A DNA stretch of 64,000 nt from Tenuifilum sp. 4138str (GCF_041102575.1 NZ_JBGCUE010000010.1:1-64000); one strand, 5' to 3'. Counted from the first letter of the stretch, positions 54,559 through 62,873 are shown. Translations and numbers: made by a program. The notes: generated by a model not told the origin, from the sequence alone.

Positions 54559-54592
54559 AGTGGGTGCCCATTCAGGTACCCACTTTTTTTTT
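54559..54592 (+). terminator. terminator after the POT gene
   Basis: Perfect 8-bp arms aagtgggt (54559-54566) and acccactt (54578-54585), then an 8- to 9-T run. Confidence 0.9.
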
Positions 54593-54873
54593 AAAACATT
54601 TATTGCTCTCAGTGCTTTGATTTGAAGTGAGATTCAATATTATACTTTTGGGCTCCTGTTATCTGACTTAAACTTCCTTGTCTTTCCCTTGCAAAAAATA
54701 ATTTTCCGAAAATGGTGATTGTTAAATTAATTGCACTACCTTTGCCGCGAATTGAGAAACGCTTCAACACAGAATATTTTGCCGCATCTAGCCGATTCCC
54801 GACAAAACATCAGTTAAGCAAGGCCTCAATCAAAAAAACAATTTATTTATCAATCACAATCTAATTTTAGTTT
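54593..54873 (+). promoter_or_regulatory. gap and long leader of the RRM gene
   Basis: TACCTTTG at 54737-54744 is a -7 element; a TTG lies 15 bases upstream at 54719-54721, so the -33 is weak. If used, the RRM gene has a 5' leader of about 125 nt, long for this genome. Cold- or growth-regulated leaders are common for RNA-binding protein genes, but I cannot prove that here. No gene seen. Confidence 0.45.
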
Positions 54874-55248
54874 ATGAACATTTACGTGTCAGGTCTGAGT
54901 TACCGCATTAACGATGACGACCTAAGGCAACTTTTCGAAGAGTATGGCCAGATTAACTCGGCCAAAGTAATTACCGACAGGGAAACAGGGCGTTCGAGAG
55001 GATTCGGCTTTGTTGAGATGGCCAATGATGAAGAGGCCCGTACTGCAATTGAGGAACTTACCGGCGCTGAATACGATGGTAAGGTAATCAGCGTTTCAGA
55101 AGCAAAACCCAAAACCGACAAGCCCCGCAACGGTGGTGGATTCAACCGTGAGCGTCGTGGCGGTGGTTACGGTGAACGCCGTGGGGGTTACAGCCGCGAG
55201 GGTCGCGATAGCCGTGGTGGCGGTCGCGGTGGCAGAAGGGATTACTAG
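54874..55248 (+). CDS. RRM-type RNA-binding protein
   Basis: 124 residues. One RRM (2-78) with RNP2 NIYVSGLS and RNP1 RGFGFVEM, then a short Gly/Arg-rich tail (GGGFNRERRGGGYGERRGG...). This is the small glycine-rich RNA-binding protein type, thought to act as an RNA chaperone. Codon use in the tail is GGT/GGC and CGT/CGC repeats. Followed by a strong hairpin. Confidence 0.94.
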   Translation: MNIYVSGLSYRINDDDLRQLFEEYGQINSAKVITDRETGRSRGFGFVEMANDEEARTAIEELTGAEYDGKVISVSEAKPKTDKPRNGGGFNRERRGGGYGERRGGYSREGRDSRGGGRGGRRDY

Positions 55249-55270
55249 GATTCTTTCAAGAATACCAAGT

Positions 55271-55299
55271 AAAAAGGCAGCCAAATGGCTGCCTTTTTT
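55271..55299. terminator. bidirectional terminator after the RRM gene
   Basis: aaaaaggcagcc / ggctgccttttt with a 4-nt loop. Confidence 0.92.
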
Positions 55300-55302
55300 A
55301 AT

Positions 55303-55680
55303 TTACTTATGTAAACGTTCCACTCTTGTTGCAAAGTACTTAGTGCTGCCCCTCCAGGGAACCCTGAAATAGCGTTTCTTGTAATGTATGTTTACCCTTT
55401 CACCACTTAGAGCTACCTGCTCTAGTTCCCTAACAAGTTCATGATTACTGGGTTCAACTGAAAAATCGAAGGTTTCAGCAATGGGGCTGGTTCCCCTTAA
55501 TGCGCCAAACGACTCAAGGCCTAACTTGGCCTCATAGGTTTTGAATATCACACCTTTCTGGCTAATGCGAATTATTTTCCCTGCCATAACGCCTTCCTCA
55601 TAAGTACCCCAGTAAAGGAATGCAGCTATAGCAACTAGTAATAGTGTAATGAAAAAAAGTATCCTACGAATGATCTTCAT
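55303..55680 (-). CDS. small membrane-anchored protein, unknown function
   Basis: 125 residues from the ATG at 55680; the longer frame starts at a TTG and is not needed. One N-terminal helix (ILFFITLLLVAIAAFLYWGTY) then a soluble domain with GKIIRISQKGVIFKTYEAKLGLESF. Small proteins like this occur in Bacteroidetes and are often mislabelled 6-phosphogluconate dehydrogenase; nothing here supports that activity. Function unknown. Just upstream of it lies the AOR gene on the same strand. Confidence 0.75.
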   Translation of the reverse strand: MKIIRRILFFITLLLVAIAAFLYWGTYEEGVMAGKIIRISQKGVIFKTYEAKLGLESFGALRGTSPIAETFDFSVEPSNHELVRELEQVALSGERVNIHYKKRYFRVPWRGSTKYFATRVERLHK

Positions 55681-55701
55681 TTTTTTCGTCAAATATAACT
55701 A

Positions 55702-57588
55702 CTAATGAAATTCAAGAAGCGATTCATGTACGCCCTTATGGATTTCGTACCAGAAATCAAGTGCAGCACTGCGCTTGTCCTCCTCAAAATACTTTATCCA
55801 TCGGTCGAGTTCAGGATTGTTTACACCATCAACCTCCTTCTTTTTCCTTAGGAAGGAGTAAACAAAATCGATATTCCTTTCGCTTTCCCAGAATATGGAT
55901 GCGTTACGGCTGTTTATTCGGCTTGCAGTAAGAAGTATCGAACGTTGAAACTTTTCCTTTAACCCGTAAAGTTGCTCAATTACATCAGGGAGAATATCCT
56001 CAGCCCATGCCCTGTGGAAGCGGCACATTCCCAGGTTATCCATTACAAGCTCGTTTAGCATGCGCTTAGCGTTTTCCCTTCCTAACTGGCGTGGAGGAAC
56101 AAAATCCTTTCCGTAGTACATGTAGTACTTACCCATAATTGCCATGGGCGATAGTACTCCGGGTGTCCAGTACTGGTTGGGTACCATCCAGCCGGAGCGC
56201 GCAAAACCTATGTACATAAACTTATCGAGTACAGATGTTCCCTTACGCCGGGCAAGATGACGGGCAAACTTGCGTGCCCCCTCGCGCAAGTGAAAAACTC
56301 CGTTGGGATTCACCATCTGGTCGAGTAAAGCAATTCCAATGTTAGCGTTATGCATGGAGTCCTCCACAACACGGAAACCATTGGGTGTAAACACGGGAAT
56401 ATCGGCCATGCCAAGTTCTTGAGGCTCTACAAGCCCATCGGCCATGCAATCCATAAGCCACGATAACACACCACCCACCGAAATGGCATCGAAACCAAGC
56501 ATATCGGCATGGTGGTTTAGCTTCTCGGCAGCTCGCTGATCGAATATTCCGCAAAGAGGCCCCATGGTTTGATAGGGCTCATAGTCTTTCTTGAACTCCC
56601 CGTGCATTTTTTTACATACAGCCCCACAAGGTTCACCACAGGTACGTTGCTGCTTGGTTTTAATGGTTTCCTCGTTAAACTGCTTAAGGTAGTGGTTTAG
56701 TATGAAATCGTTATGAATTTTAAGGCGTTCCTCCTCAGTCATGTAGATTGTTCGATAGTTGAAGGCCATAATATCGCCCTTCATGGTGGCGTAGTTTACG
56801 CCAAAGGTTCCACCGGTTTCAAACTTTGGATCGAAGCGATACTTGGTGGTAGCCTCCATATCCTTGGCAGCAAGGCGTTTCTGGTAGCGATCCTCAAACC
56901 AACTATCGGCAACGGTACGGTCGCGGAAGTCCTCATCGATATATGTTCCACCGTAAATAATGGCAACAATGTTATGCTGCTGCACCATTTTGGTTCCAAA
57001 ACCTCCACGGCCAGCCCAGGTGTCAACATAGGTAATCTCATTCTTACGGATTGGAGCTGAGGCAATAGCTCCAAAATCGGTGTACATCGATGCTGGCCCA
57101 GTAGCAAGTATTCGGGGTTCATTCTCATAGCGGCTACCAAACTGGTTGAGTGCATACTGCATCATGGAGTAAACCCCACCACGGCCTTCGGCCCAAATGG
57201 TTCGCGGCCGTACTGGTAGAAGTTCTACCTCAATTTCCTCACCATGAATACGGTTTAGGTAAAGGATTGACGGTGCTGCAGCCTTGCCTACAATGGAAAA
57301 CATATTTATTCCAAGGTTATCGAATACCAAACCGGCACCACCCATCGACGATATGTAAAAACCATGCCAACATGGCGAAATTCCGTTTACAATCAGGCGG
57401 TTAGAACCAGGAAAAATTGAACCAGCTAAAAGTCCAACCCCTATGTTTAAGCTGTTATGCTTATGCGATAGATGTATTCCCAAATCAACCGGCCCAAAAA
57501 AATCACCTACTTGGAAACGGTTCACCTTGTAAAAGCCACTTGCTGCATCTACCATCAGCACTTTTATGGTTGGATTTGATGTGCTCAT
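55702..57588 (-). CDS. aor: aldehyde:ferredoxin oxidoreductase, tungsten/molybdenum pterin type
   Basis: 628 residues. The N-terminal domain (~1-205), with WAGRGGFGTKMVQ, binds the bis-pterin cofactor. Cluster-ligand cysteines: C317, C321, C325 (CGEPCGAVC) and a fourth in NLGMCRFHRAW near 535. It oxidises aldehydes to acids, or the reverse, with ferredoxin as partner; metal and substrate not determined. Same-strand upstream region has a TATCTTTG box (57614-57621) and a 22-bp palindrome (57636-57657). Confidence 0.9.
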   Translation of the reverse strand: MSTSNPTIKVLMVDAASGFYKVNRFQVGDFFGPVDLGIHLSHKHNSLNIGVGLLAGSIFPGSNRLIVNGISPCWHGFYISSMGGAGLVFDNLGINMFSIVGKAAAPSILYLNRIHGEEIEVELLPVRPRTIWAEGRGGVYSMMQYALNQFGSRYENEPRILATGPASMYTDFGAIASAPIRKNEITYVDTWAGRGGFGTKMVQQHNIVAIIYGGTYIDEDFRDRTVADSWFEDRYQKRLAAKDMEATTKYRFDPKFETGGTFGVNYATMKGDIMAFNYRTIYMTEEERLKIHNDFILNHYLKQFNEETIKTKQQRTCGEPCGAVCKKMHGEFKKDYEPYQTMGPLCGIFDQRAAEKLNHHADMLGFDAISVGGVLSWLMDCMADGLVEPQELGMADIPVFTPNGFRVVEDSMHNANIGIALLDQMVNPNGVFHLREGARKFARHLARRKGTSVLDKFMYIGFARSGWMVPNQYWTPGVLSPMAIMGKYYMYYGKDFVPPRQLGRENAKRMLNELVMDNLGMCRFHRAWAEDILPDVIEQLYGLKEKFQRSILLTASRINSRNASIFWESERNIDFVYSFLRKKKEVDGVNNPELDRWIKYFEEDKRSAALDFWYEIHKGVHESLLEFH

Positions 57589-57613
57589 TCTAGTACGGTT
57601 TAAAATTTCTGCT

Positions 57614-57657
57614 CAAAGATACAAAGGCAAGAATTATCTGTTATTAAAATAACAGAT
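57614..57657 (-). promoter_or_regulatory. AOR promoter region with a 22-bp palindrome
   Basis: Minus-strand -7 element TATCTTTG (57614-57621), 25 bases before the AOR ATG. Upstream, over the expected -33 area, is a perfect 10-bp inverted repeat: atctgttatt (57636-57645), aa, aataacagat (57648-57657). Its core TGTTA-N6-TAACA resembles the Rex redox-sensor operator. Confidence 0.6.
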
Positions 57658-57712
57658 TTTAATATTGCCCATTTCCATTTACAAGTCAATATTGTTTAGT
57701 TAAGGTTATTTT

Positions 57713-57847
57713 TCATGTTGAGCGCAAGCGAAACATTACGCTATAGTGCTGAGTCCCGATTTATCGGGATAGACTTCGCCGAAGCATCTCATTGCTCTTT
57801 TCTCTTCAATCCTTTGAAGAGATCCCTCGTCTTTGCTCGGGATGACA
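57713..57847. repeat. A unit 1 (inverted-repeat element), split by an insertion
   Basis: Starts tcatgttgagcgcaagcgaa (57713) and ends with gatccctcg...gggatgaca (to 57847), the two halves being roughly inverted. Between them are ~85 bases with an inner hairpin cccgat/atcggg (57755-57769). Confidence 0.65.
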
Positions 57848-57875
57848 AAAACCCTATATTCATTTCTGCTCCCTT

Positions 57876-57898
57876 GTCATGCTGAGCTCGCCGAAGCA
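57876..57898. repeat. A unit 2, left half only
   Basis: gtcatgctgagctcgccgaa: the left half of an A unit; the right half is missing. Confidence 0.6.
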
Positions 57899-57946
57899 AC
57901 TCTTTGTGCCTATAATCCTTTATTCCTTTTGATTGTTTTTCAGACA

Positions 57947-58106
57947 ATCGCTCTTTGCCATTCTTTTCCTTTGCGATGCAACGTTTCAGTGTTACTCTTT
58001 GGAAAAGGTATTGCGTGCATCGCTATACATGTGGGAATAATCATGGTGTTACAAATATTACGCCCCTACGGGGCTTGAAGCGTGGTTCGTTGTTCTTGAA
58101 ACTATT
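57947..58106. repeat. B unit 1
   Basis: Contains inverted arms gcgatgca (57973-57980) and tgcatcgc (58015-58022), and the motif cgcccctacgggg (58061-58073). It runs straight into A unit 3. B1+A3 (57947-58175) is about 80% identical by eye to B2+A4. Confidence 0.7.
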
Positions 58107-58175
58107 GTCATGTTGAGCGCAAGCGAAACATCTCATGGGGTCAATTAGAGATCCTTCGCTACGCTCAGGATGACA
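58107..58175. repeat. A unit 3
   Basis: gtcatgttgagcgcaagcga to ccttcgctacgctcaggatg, ending tgaca; the ends are imperfect inverted repeats so it can form a hairpin. Confidence 0.75.
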
Positions 58176-58236
58176 AAAGAAGTTATTTGTGTAAGTTGCA
58201 CGTTGTTCGTTGTACGTGAAATTGACCTCACCCCCT

Positions 58237-58313
58237 CCCCTCTCCTGTCAGGAGAGGGGAGAAGCAATTAGGAGACCTTATTGCAGGGCTAAAGTCTCCC
58301 CTCACAGGGGAGA
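58237..58313. repeat. C hairpin pair
   Basis: Two hairpins: cccctctcctg/caggagagggg (58237-58259) and tctcccct/aggggaga (58295-58313). Both are built of CT-rich and AG-rich arms. Confidence 0.7.
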
Positions 58314-58400
58314 TTTAGAGGGGTCATCTGGGTTGTTTGTGGAAAACAGCTTCATCCCAGACTTTATTCCTGAGAGAGAATGGAGCGGAAGAAGCAGGCA

Positions 58401-58555
58401 GAGGCATAAAAGCCTGACCCGAGAATGGGTCGGGGGTGGAACGTTGCGGTGGGCTTAGTAAGCGATACCACATGAGCCACGCCACAGGCGTGGCGAATTG
58501 TATCGCGTGGCAGTTCCACCCGCGGGGTACCCATCGAGTCGGGCTTTTCAGCCTT
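58401..58555. repeat. D element: ~155-nt nested palindrome
   Basis: Nested arms: an outer imperfect pair 58401-58442 and 58513-58555 containing an exact 9-bp gggtggaac (58434-58442) / gttccaccc (58513-58521); then gcgatac (58462-58468) / gtatcgc (58500-58506); then gccacgcc (58476-58483) / ggcgtggc (58487-58494) around a 3-nt loop. It could form a cruciform or a long RNA stem. Confidence 0.8.
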
Positions 58556-58602
58556 GATTTTCTTTGGTTCTTTCTTGTATCAAGACAAGAAAGAACGTGA
58601 AA

Positions 58603-58762
58603 ATCACTCTTTGCAATGTTTTTCCTATGCGATGCAATGCCTCACCCTTGCTTTTTGGCATACGCACTGCGTGCATCGCAATACAAGTGGGAGTAAACAT
58701 AGGGTTACAAACGTTTCGCCCCTACGGGGTTGGAAGCGTTGTTCGTTGGTCGTGAAGCCATT
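58603..58762. repeat. B unit 2
   Basis: Second copy of B: arms gcgatgca and tgcatcgc recur, and cgcccctacgggg at 58717-58729. It runs into A unit 4, as B1 runs into A3. Confidence 0.7.
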
Positions 58763-58836
58763 GTCATGTTGAGCGATAGCGAAACATCTAATTTTGCGCT
58801 AAAGAGAGAGATCCTTCGCTAACGCTCAGGATGACA
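58763..58836. repeat. A unit 4
   Basis: gtcatgttgagcgatagcga to ccttcgctaacgctcaggat, ending gaca; same structure as A3. Confidence 0.75.
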
Positions 58837-58874
58837 AGGGTAGTTGTTTGTTGAAATTTGCTTTTAAAAATGTT

Positions 58875-58947
58875 GTCATGTTGAGCGTTAGCGAAACATT
58901 TCATTTTGCGCTAATGAGGGAGATCATTCGCTGCGCTCAGGATGATA
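58875..58947. repeat. A unit 5
   Basis: gtcatgttgagcgttagcga to cattcgctgcgctcaggatg; last copy, ends gatgata instead of gatgaca. Confidence 0.7.
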
Positions 58948-59007
58948 AGGAAAGTTGCTCGTAAATCGTAGTTCGTAAATGTGTAATAACCCCGATCAAG
59001 TTTTAGG

Positions 59008-59039
59008 TTTGCAGGCATTAATTACTATAACTATTTTTG
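59008..59039 (+). promoter_or_regulatory. promoter of yjjG
   Basis: TTTG (59008-59011), a 20-base spacer, TATTTTTG (59032-59039); the ATG is 18 bases on. It lies just outside the repeat island. Confidence 0.8.
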
Positions 59040-59057
59040 TGCCGTTAATACTACACC

Positions 59058-59774
59058 ATGATACTCAACTTTTTCTTCAAGCACAACGCTTACAAGCATA
59101 TTTTTTTTGATTTAGACAGAACGCTATGGGACTTTGAGCAGAACATGCGCGATGCGCTTGCTGAAATCTACGTTAACCATAAGCTGGACTTGGCTTTTCC
59201 CAATCCTAATACTTTCATTGACTGCTTTAACCGAAACAACCATTACCTGTGGGATAAGTACCTAAAAGGTGAGTTGACTAAGGAAGTTCTTCGCTACAAG
59301 CGGTTTGAGATTACCTTGGCTGAGTATGGTATTGAAAGCAAACCCCTTGCCGAAACCATTGGCGATGAGTACTTAACCTTAATGCCCTTAAAAACTGCGC
59401 TAATCCCCGGTACTCGTGAAACTCTCGATTACTTGGCCAATAGGTATAAGCTACACGTTATCTCAAACGGGTTTAAAGAGGTTCAGCTACCTAAGCTGCA
59501 AAGAAGCAACATTGATAAGTACTTTGAGTGGGTTGTAACATCGGAACACTCAGGATTCCACAAGCCCGATAAGCGAGCCTTTGGGTATGCACTATCAAAG
59601 GCTAACGCCCGTAAGGGTGAGAGTATTATGATAGGCGACGACCTTGAGATAGATATACTGGGAGCAAAGAAGTTCGGTATGGATCAAATTTACTTCAACC
59701 CCAAAAGCAACCCTCACCAGGCCAAAGTTACCTTTGAGGTGAGGGAGCTAGTTGAGATTAAAAAAATCCTTTAA
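59058..59774 (+). CDS. yjjG: HAD-family nucleotidase, YjjG-like
   Basis: 238 residues. HAD motif I FFDLDRTLWDF with the nucleophile aspartate, motif II VISNG, K in HKPDKRAFGYAL (motif III) and motif IV IGDDLEIDILGAKK are in order. Closest to the YjjG pyrimidine 5'-nucleotidase group, which cleans up non-canonical nucleotides. It converges with dnaB (2 bases apart). Confidence 0.9.
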   Translation: MILNFFFKHNAYKHIFFDLDRTLWDFEQNMRDALAEIYVNHKLDLAFPNPNTFIDCFNRNNHYLWDKYLKGELTKEVLRYKRFEITLAEYGIESKPLAETIGDEYLTLMPLKTALIPGTRETLDYLANRYKLHVISNGFKEVQLPKLQRSNIDKYFEWVVTSEHSGFHKPDKRAFGYALSKANARKGESIMIGDDLEIDILGAKKFGMDQIYFNPKSNPHQAKVTFEVRELVEIKKIL

Positions 59775-59776
59775 CC

Positions 59777-61318
59777 CTAAAAAGGTATATTGGTATTATC
59801 AATTCCCTTACCGGGATTAAACGTAAAATCGTCAACAGGGTCGTTGTTCATCTTTGAGCTAAAGGTAACGGGGGCTGAGGATGTATAGGTAGGGGTAATA
59901 GTATTGGGAATAATAGTCATATCGTCCAAATCGGAGAATTTAGCCATTTCCTTCTGGAATCGCAGTCGAACATCATCAACTGCACCGTTACGGTGCTTGG
60001 CAACAATTATTTCAGCAATGCCAAGGGTTGAATTGCCGTCATCGTCAACATCAAAGCCATAGTACTCAGGGCGGTGAATAAAAATAACCACGTCAGCATC
60101 CTGCTCAATGGCACCTGACTCCCTGAGGTCAGAGAGTTGAGGGCGTTTGTTCCCCCCTCGGGTTTCAACTGAACGGTTTAGCTGCGAAAGGGCAATGATA
60201 GGAATATCGAGTTCCTTTGCAATTGCCTTTAGCGACCGGGAAATGGTGCTAACCTCCTGCTCTCGGTTACCCTTGGTATCGGTTGGGCCGGTCATCAGCT
60301 GTAGGTAGTCAATAATCACTATTCCTATGTTGTGTTGCGCCTTAAGCCTCCTACATTTAGCCCTTAGCTCAAATATGGAGAGTGCGGGGGTATCATCAAT
60401 AAAAATCTTGGCATCGGCTAGCTGCTTGGTTTTAACGGTTAGCTGAGTCCATTCGTCATTCGATAGCTTTCCGTTGCGTATCTTTTCCGAGGGGATGCCC
60501 GATTCAGCAATGATCAAACGGTTTACCAGCTGAATGTTTGACATTTCAAGGGAGAAGAATGCCACAGGAACTTCGTACTCTACAGCCATATTGCGCGCCA
60601 TGGATAGTACAAATGCTGTTTTACCCATTGATGGGCGCGCTGCCACAATAATTAAGTCCGATTTTTGCCAACCCGAGGTTAACCTATCCAAATCGGTAAA
60701 TCCAGTCGGAACTCCGCTAAGACCATCCTCGCGCTTACCAGCCTCCTCTATCTGCTTGAATGCTTTAACTACAATGTTGCTAATGGGTTGAGTATCGCTT
60801 TTAATATTACCCTCTGCCACCTTAAAGAGTTCCATTTCGGAGTAGTCCAGCAGCTCATCAACATCAATATCATCCTCAAACGAACGTCGTTCAATATCGG
60901 TGGCAACGCGAATAAGTTCCCGCTGAATATACTTTTGTGCAATAATCTTTGAGTGATACTCAAGGTGTGCTGCAGATCCCACCTTGGAGCTAAGCTCAGT
61001 GATGTACGCTGCCCCACCAACCTCATCGAGCTTGGACTGTTTACGCAACTCCTCGGTTACCGTGAAAATATCGATTGGTTCAAGCCTTGCCGATAAATCC
61101 TGAATGGCTTTAAAAATAATCTGGTGTGTTTCCTTATAGAAACATTCGGGCTTAAGGATCTCGCTTGCAATAATTACACCATCCTTTTCAACCATTATAG
61201 CGCCAAGTACAGCCTGTTCAATATCAACCGCTTGAGGGGGAACCTTACCTAGCTCCGAAACCATAGGTTTAGCTGGTGAATATGGTTTTTTTCCCGTACT
61301 TTTTCTATCTCCGGCCAT
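59777..61318 (-). CDS. dnaB: replicative DNA helicase
   Basis: 513 residues from the ATG at 61318; a TTG 6 codons upstream would extend it but lies near the -7 box CAAAGGTA (61339-61346). N-terminal helical domain, then the RecA-like core with Walker A ARPSMGKTAF, IIVIDYLQLM, RSLKAIAKELDIPIIALSQLNRSVE and the arginine-finger region. No intein. Ring helicase at the replication fork. Confidence 0.97.
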   Translation of the reverse strand: MAGDRKSTGKKPYSPAKPMVSELGKVPPQAVDIEQAVLGAIMVEKDGVIIASEILKPECFYKETHQIIFKAIQDLSARLEPIDIFTVTEELRKQSKLDEVGGAAYITELSSKVGSAAHLEYHSKIIAQKYIQRELIRVATDIERRSFEDDIDVDELLDYSEMELFKVAEGNIKSDTQPISNIVVKAFKQIEEAGKREDGLSGVPTGFTDLDRLTSGWQKSDLIIVAARPSMGKTAFVLSMARNMAVEYEVPVAFFSLEMSNIQLVNRLIIAESGIPSEKIRNGKLSNDEWTQLTVKTKQLADAKIFIDDTPALSIFELRAKCRRLKAQHNIGIVIIDYLQLMTGPTDTKGNREQEVSTISRSLKAIAKELDIPIIALSQLNRSVETRGGNKRPQLSDLRESGAIEQDADVVIFIHRPEYYGFDVDDDGNSTLGIAEIIVAKHRNGAVDDVRLRFQKEMAKFSDLDDMTIIPNTITPTYTSSAPVTFSSKMNNDPVDDFTFNPGKGIDNTNIPF

Positions 61319-61509
61319 TTTTATTTGTTTTTGCAAAGCAAAGGTAGAATTTCAATTTGCGAAACGGAAGCTGCACCCAAAAATGTTTTTTCACATTCAA
61401 ACATCGGTTACTAACAAGTTATTAACCGATGGGGTAAACCCACAAATTCTCAACACAATAGGAAAGTAACAGAAGATGTAGTGAATAAACTGAGGTCACA
61501 GAGCCTAGA

Positions 61510-61767
61510 TTAACCGTAACGTTTCTTAAGGATAAGCAACAGGAATGCGCCAATGAATAGTATTGTGTTTGTTACGTATATGAAGGGATCTAAACGGATT
61601 AGGCCATAAACAATCCAAAAAACTCCGTTCAGCAGACCAATTACAATTCCAGACCAAGCCAAATCGTGGGTCTTTTTGGTTTTCCATGAAGTATAAACCT
61701 GTGGAAAGAATAAACTTGCCGCAGTTATTGAACCGAGCAAACCAAATACCTGAGCAACATCAATCAT
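61510..61767 (-). CDS. SemiSWEET sugar transporter
   Basis: 85 residues, three transmembrane helices with the PQ-loop signature: FFPQVYTSWKTKKTHDL, then GLLNGVFWIVYGL (the W and N of the substrate pocket). Half-size SWEET proteins work as dimers and move sugars down gradients. The substrate cannot be inferred. Confidence 0.9.
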   Translation of the reverse strand: MIDVAQVFGLLGSITAASLFFPQVYTSWKTKKTHDLAWSGIVIGLLNGVFWIVYGLIRLDPFIYVTNTILFIGAFLLLILKKRYG

Positions 61768-61906
61768 AGCTTAATAATTAAGCATTAAAAACTAAATGCT
61801 TTCCAGTCCTAACTCAATTGACTATAAGCCATTCAAAGATAGCCATCAAATATTAAGAAAAAAATCATTCCGTATGAATAAGCAAATTTCAATGAATATA
61901 ATGCTA

Positions 61907-62485
61907 TTATTTTCTTAGTATATGTTTTCCTTTTTCAATTCTTGATATTTTCTGTTCTTTAAGTAAAATTCCAAGAATACTAAAACTTAAATAATCCTTT
62001 GACCCACCAAGATAATCTGATTGAAGACCAAGGTACTTTGCAACATCAGAATTTCTAATACCTTCGGGATTTGCTAAAATTAATTCCATTACGCTGGCTT
62101 TAATCAACTCAAGTGCCATTTGGGCTTTTTCATAACATCCATCGGGGATATTTATTTTTGATTTAGTAGAAATTTTTTCTGGATTTGGGGAAACTTTATT
62201 AGTCAAAAAACCTCCCCTATTCTTTACTCCAAAAGCAGATATTAATTCTGCTTCTATTTTAAGAGCTTGTTCTTCAGTTAAATCATCTGCAATTATTGAG
62301 CAAATAACATCTTTACCCTCATCCTTAATACTTTTAATTGTTTTCCCTTTTTCAGAATCATCAATATTTAACTCATGCTCCCACGCTCTAGTCCCAGTTC
62401 CTTTACCAATATAAAATGGTTTTGCAGGTTTTGTTCTCGGATCCTTCAGCAAATAAACATAAAAAGGATTTCTAGCCATTCTCAT
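61907..62485 (-). CDS. GIY-YIG nuclease, LEM-3/UPF0213-like, with C-terminal helical domain
   Basis: 192 residues. GIY-YIG core: NPFYVYLLKDP, then KPFYIGKGTGTRAWEHE (the YIGKG arm), and catalytic E in EEQALKIEAELISAFG. The second half (~105-192) has ELILANPEGIRNSDVAKYLGL, a winged-helix-like tail. Its DNA is strikingly AT-rich: 112 of 360 bases G+C (31%) at 61921-62280, against 51% in sampled dnaB lines, suggesting recent acquisition. No methylase or partner gene lies next to it. Two starts, ATG at 62485 and 62479. Confidence 0.8.
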   Translation of the reverse strand: MRMARNPFYVYLLKDPRTKPAKPFYIGKGTGTRAWEHELNIDDSEKGKTIKSIKDEGKDVICSIIADDLTEEQALKIEAELISAFGVKNRGGFLTNKVSPNPEKISTKSKINIPDGCYEKAQMALELIKASVMELILANPEGIRNSDVAKYLGLQSDYLGGSKDYLSFSILGILLKEQKISRIEKGKHILRK

Positions 62486-62873
62486 AAGTTTTTTTGTTTA
62501 TTCTTTGCTTATATTGAAATTTATTACTTTTCATAACTATCTAATACGCTTTACCTCTTTAACTATTTATAATTTCCTTTAGTACTAACAAAAATAGCAA
62601 ACTTTAACTTATTCTATATCAATTACAGATTCTTATTACACCAATCTAAAAATAAGTCGCGATTATCAGGTTTAAACAATTAAACTTGCTACAGACTAAT
62701 ACATACATATTGATAAAAGCATAAGGTCTCAGAAGTAGAATTCTAACAATATATAAGCTTATATCCCACTGATTTTAAATATTGTAGACTCTATTCAGGA
62801 CGGGTCATTCTTTATCCTTTACCCTTTATCCATGTATTTACTATCTTTGTTCTGCTTTTAAAACTTGAACACA
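62486..62873. other. AT-rich intergenic region, no gene seen
   Basis: 388 AT-rich bases between the GIY-YIG gene and gldB. Only a pyrimidine-rich low-complexity stretch (tttatcctttaccctttatc, near 62811) and TATCTTTG (62842-62849), a probable gldB -7 element, were noted. Confidence 0.5.

Larger units (their letters stand above)
57658..59007. other. gene-free repeat island
   Basis: About 1.35 kb with no convincing gene. Several open frames (for example 57833-58078, 58210-58458 and 58554-58772) are translations of the repeats themselves. The repeats are listed separately: five A units, two B units, a C pair and the D palindrome. Base composition is richer in G and C than flanking intergenic DNA. 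Confidence 0.75.

Noticed and set aside
55303-55692. 6-phosphogluconate dehydrogenase annotation for the small protein
   Set aside because: 125 residues, one membrane helix, no dinucleotide-binding or active-site motif.
57833-58772. Open frames in the repeat island (57833-58078, 58210-58458, 58554-58772)
   Set aside because: They are translations of the A, B, C and D repeats; they contain no protein motif and the same nucleotide words recur in different frames.
59777-61336. TTG start for dnaB at 61336
   Set aside because: It leaves no space for the -7 box at 61339-61346, and an ATG follows 6 codons later with the usual MAGDRK-type beginning.
62865-62873. TTG start for gldB
   Set aside because: The ATG at 62874 gives a typical short lipoprotein signal peptide, and the TTG adds only three residues.
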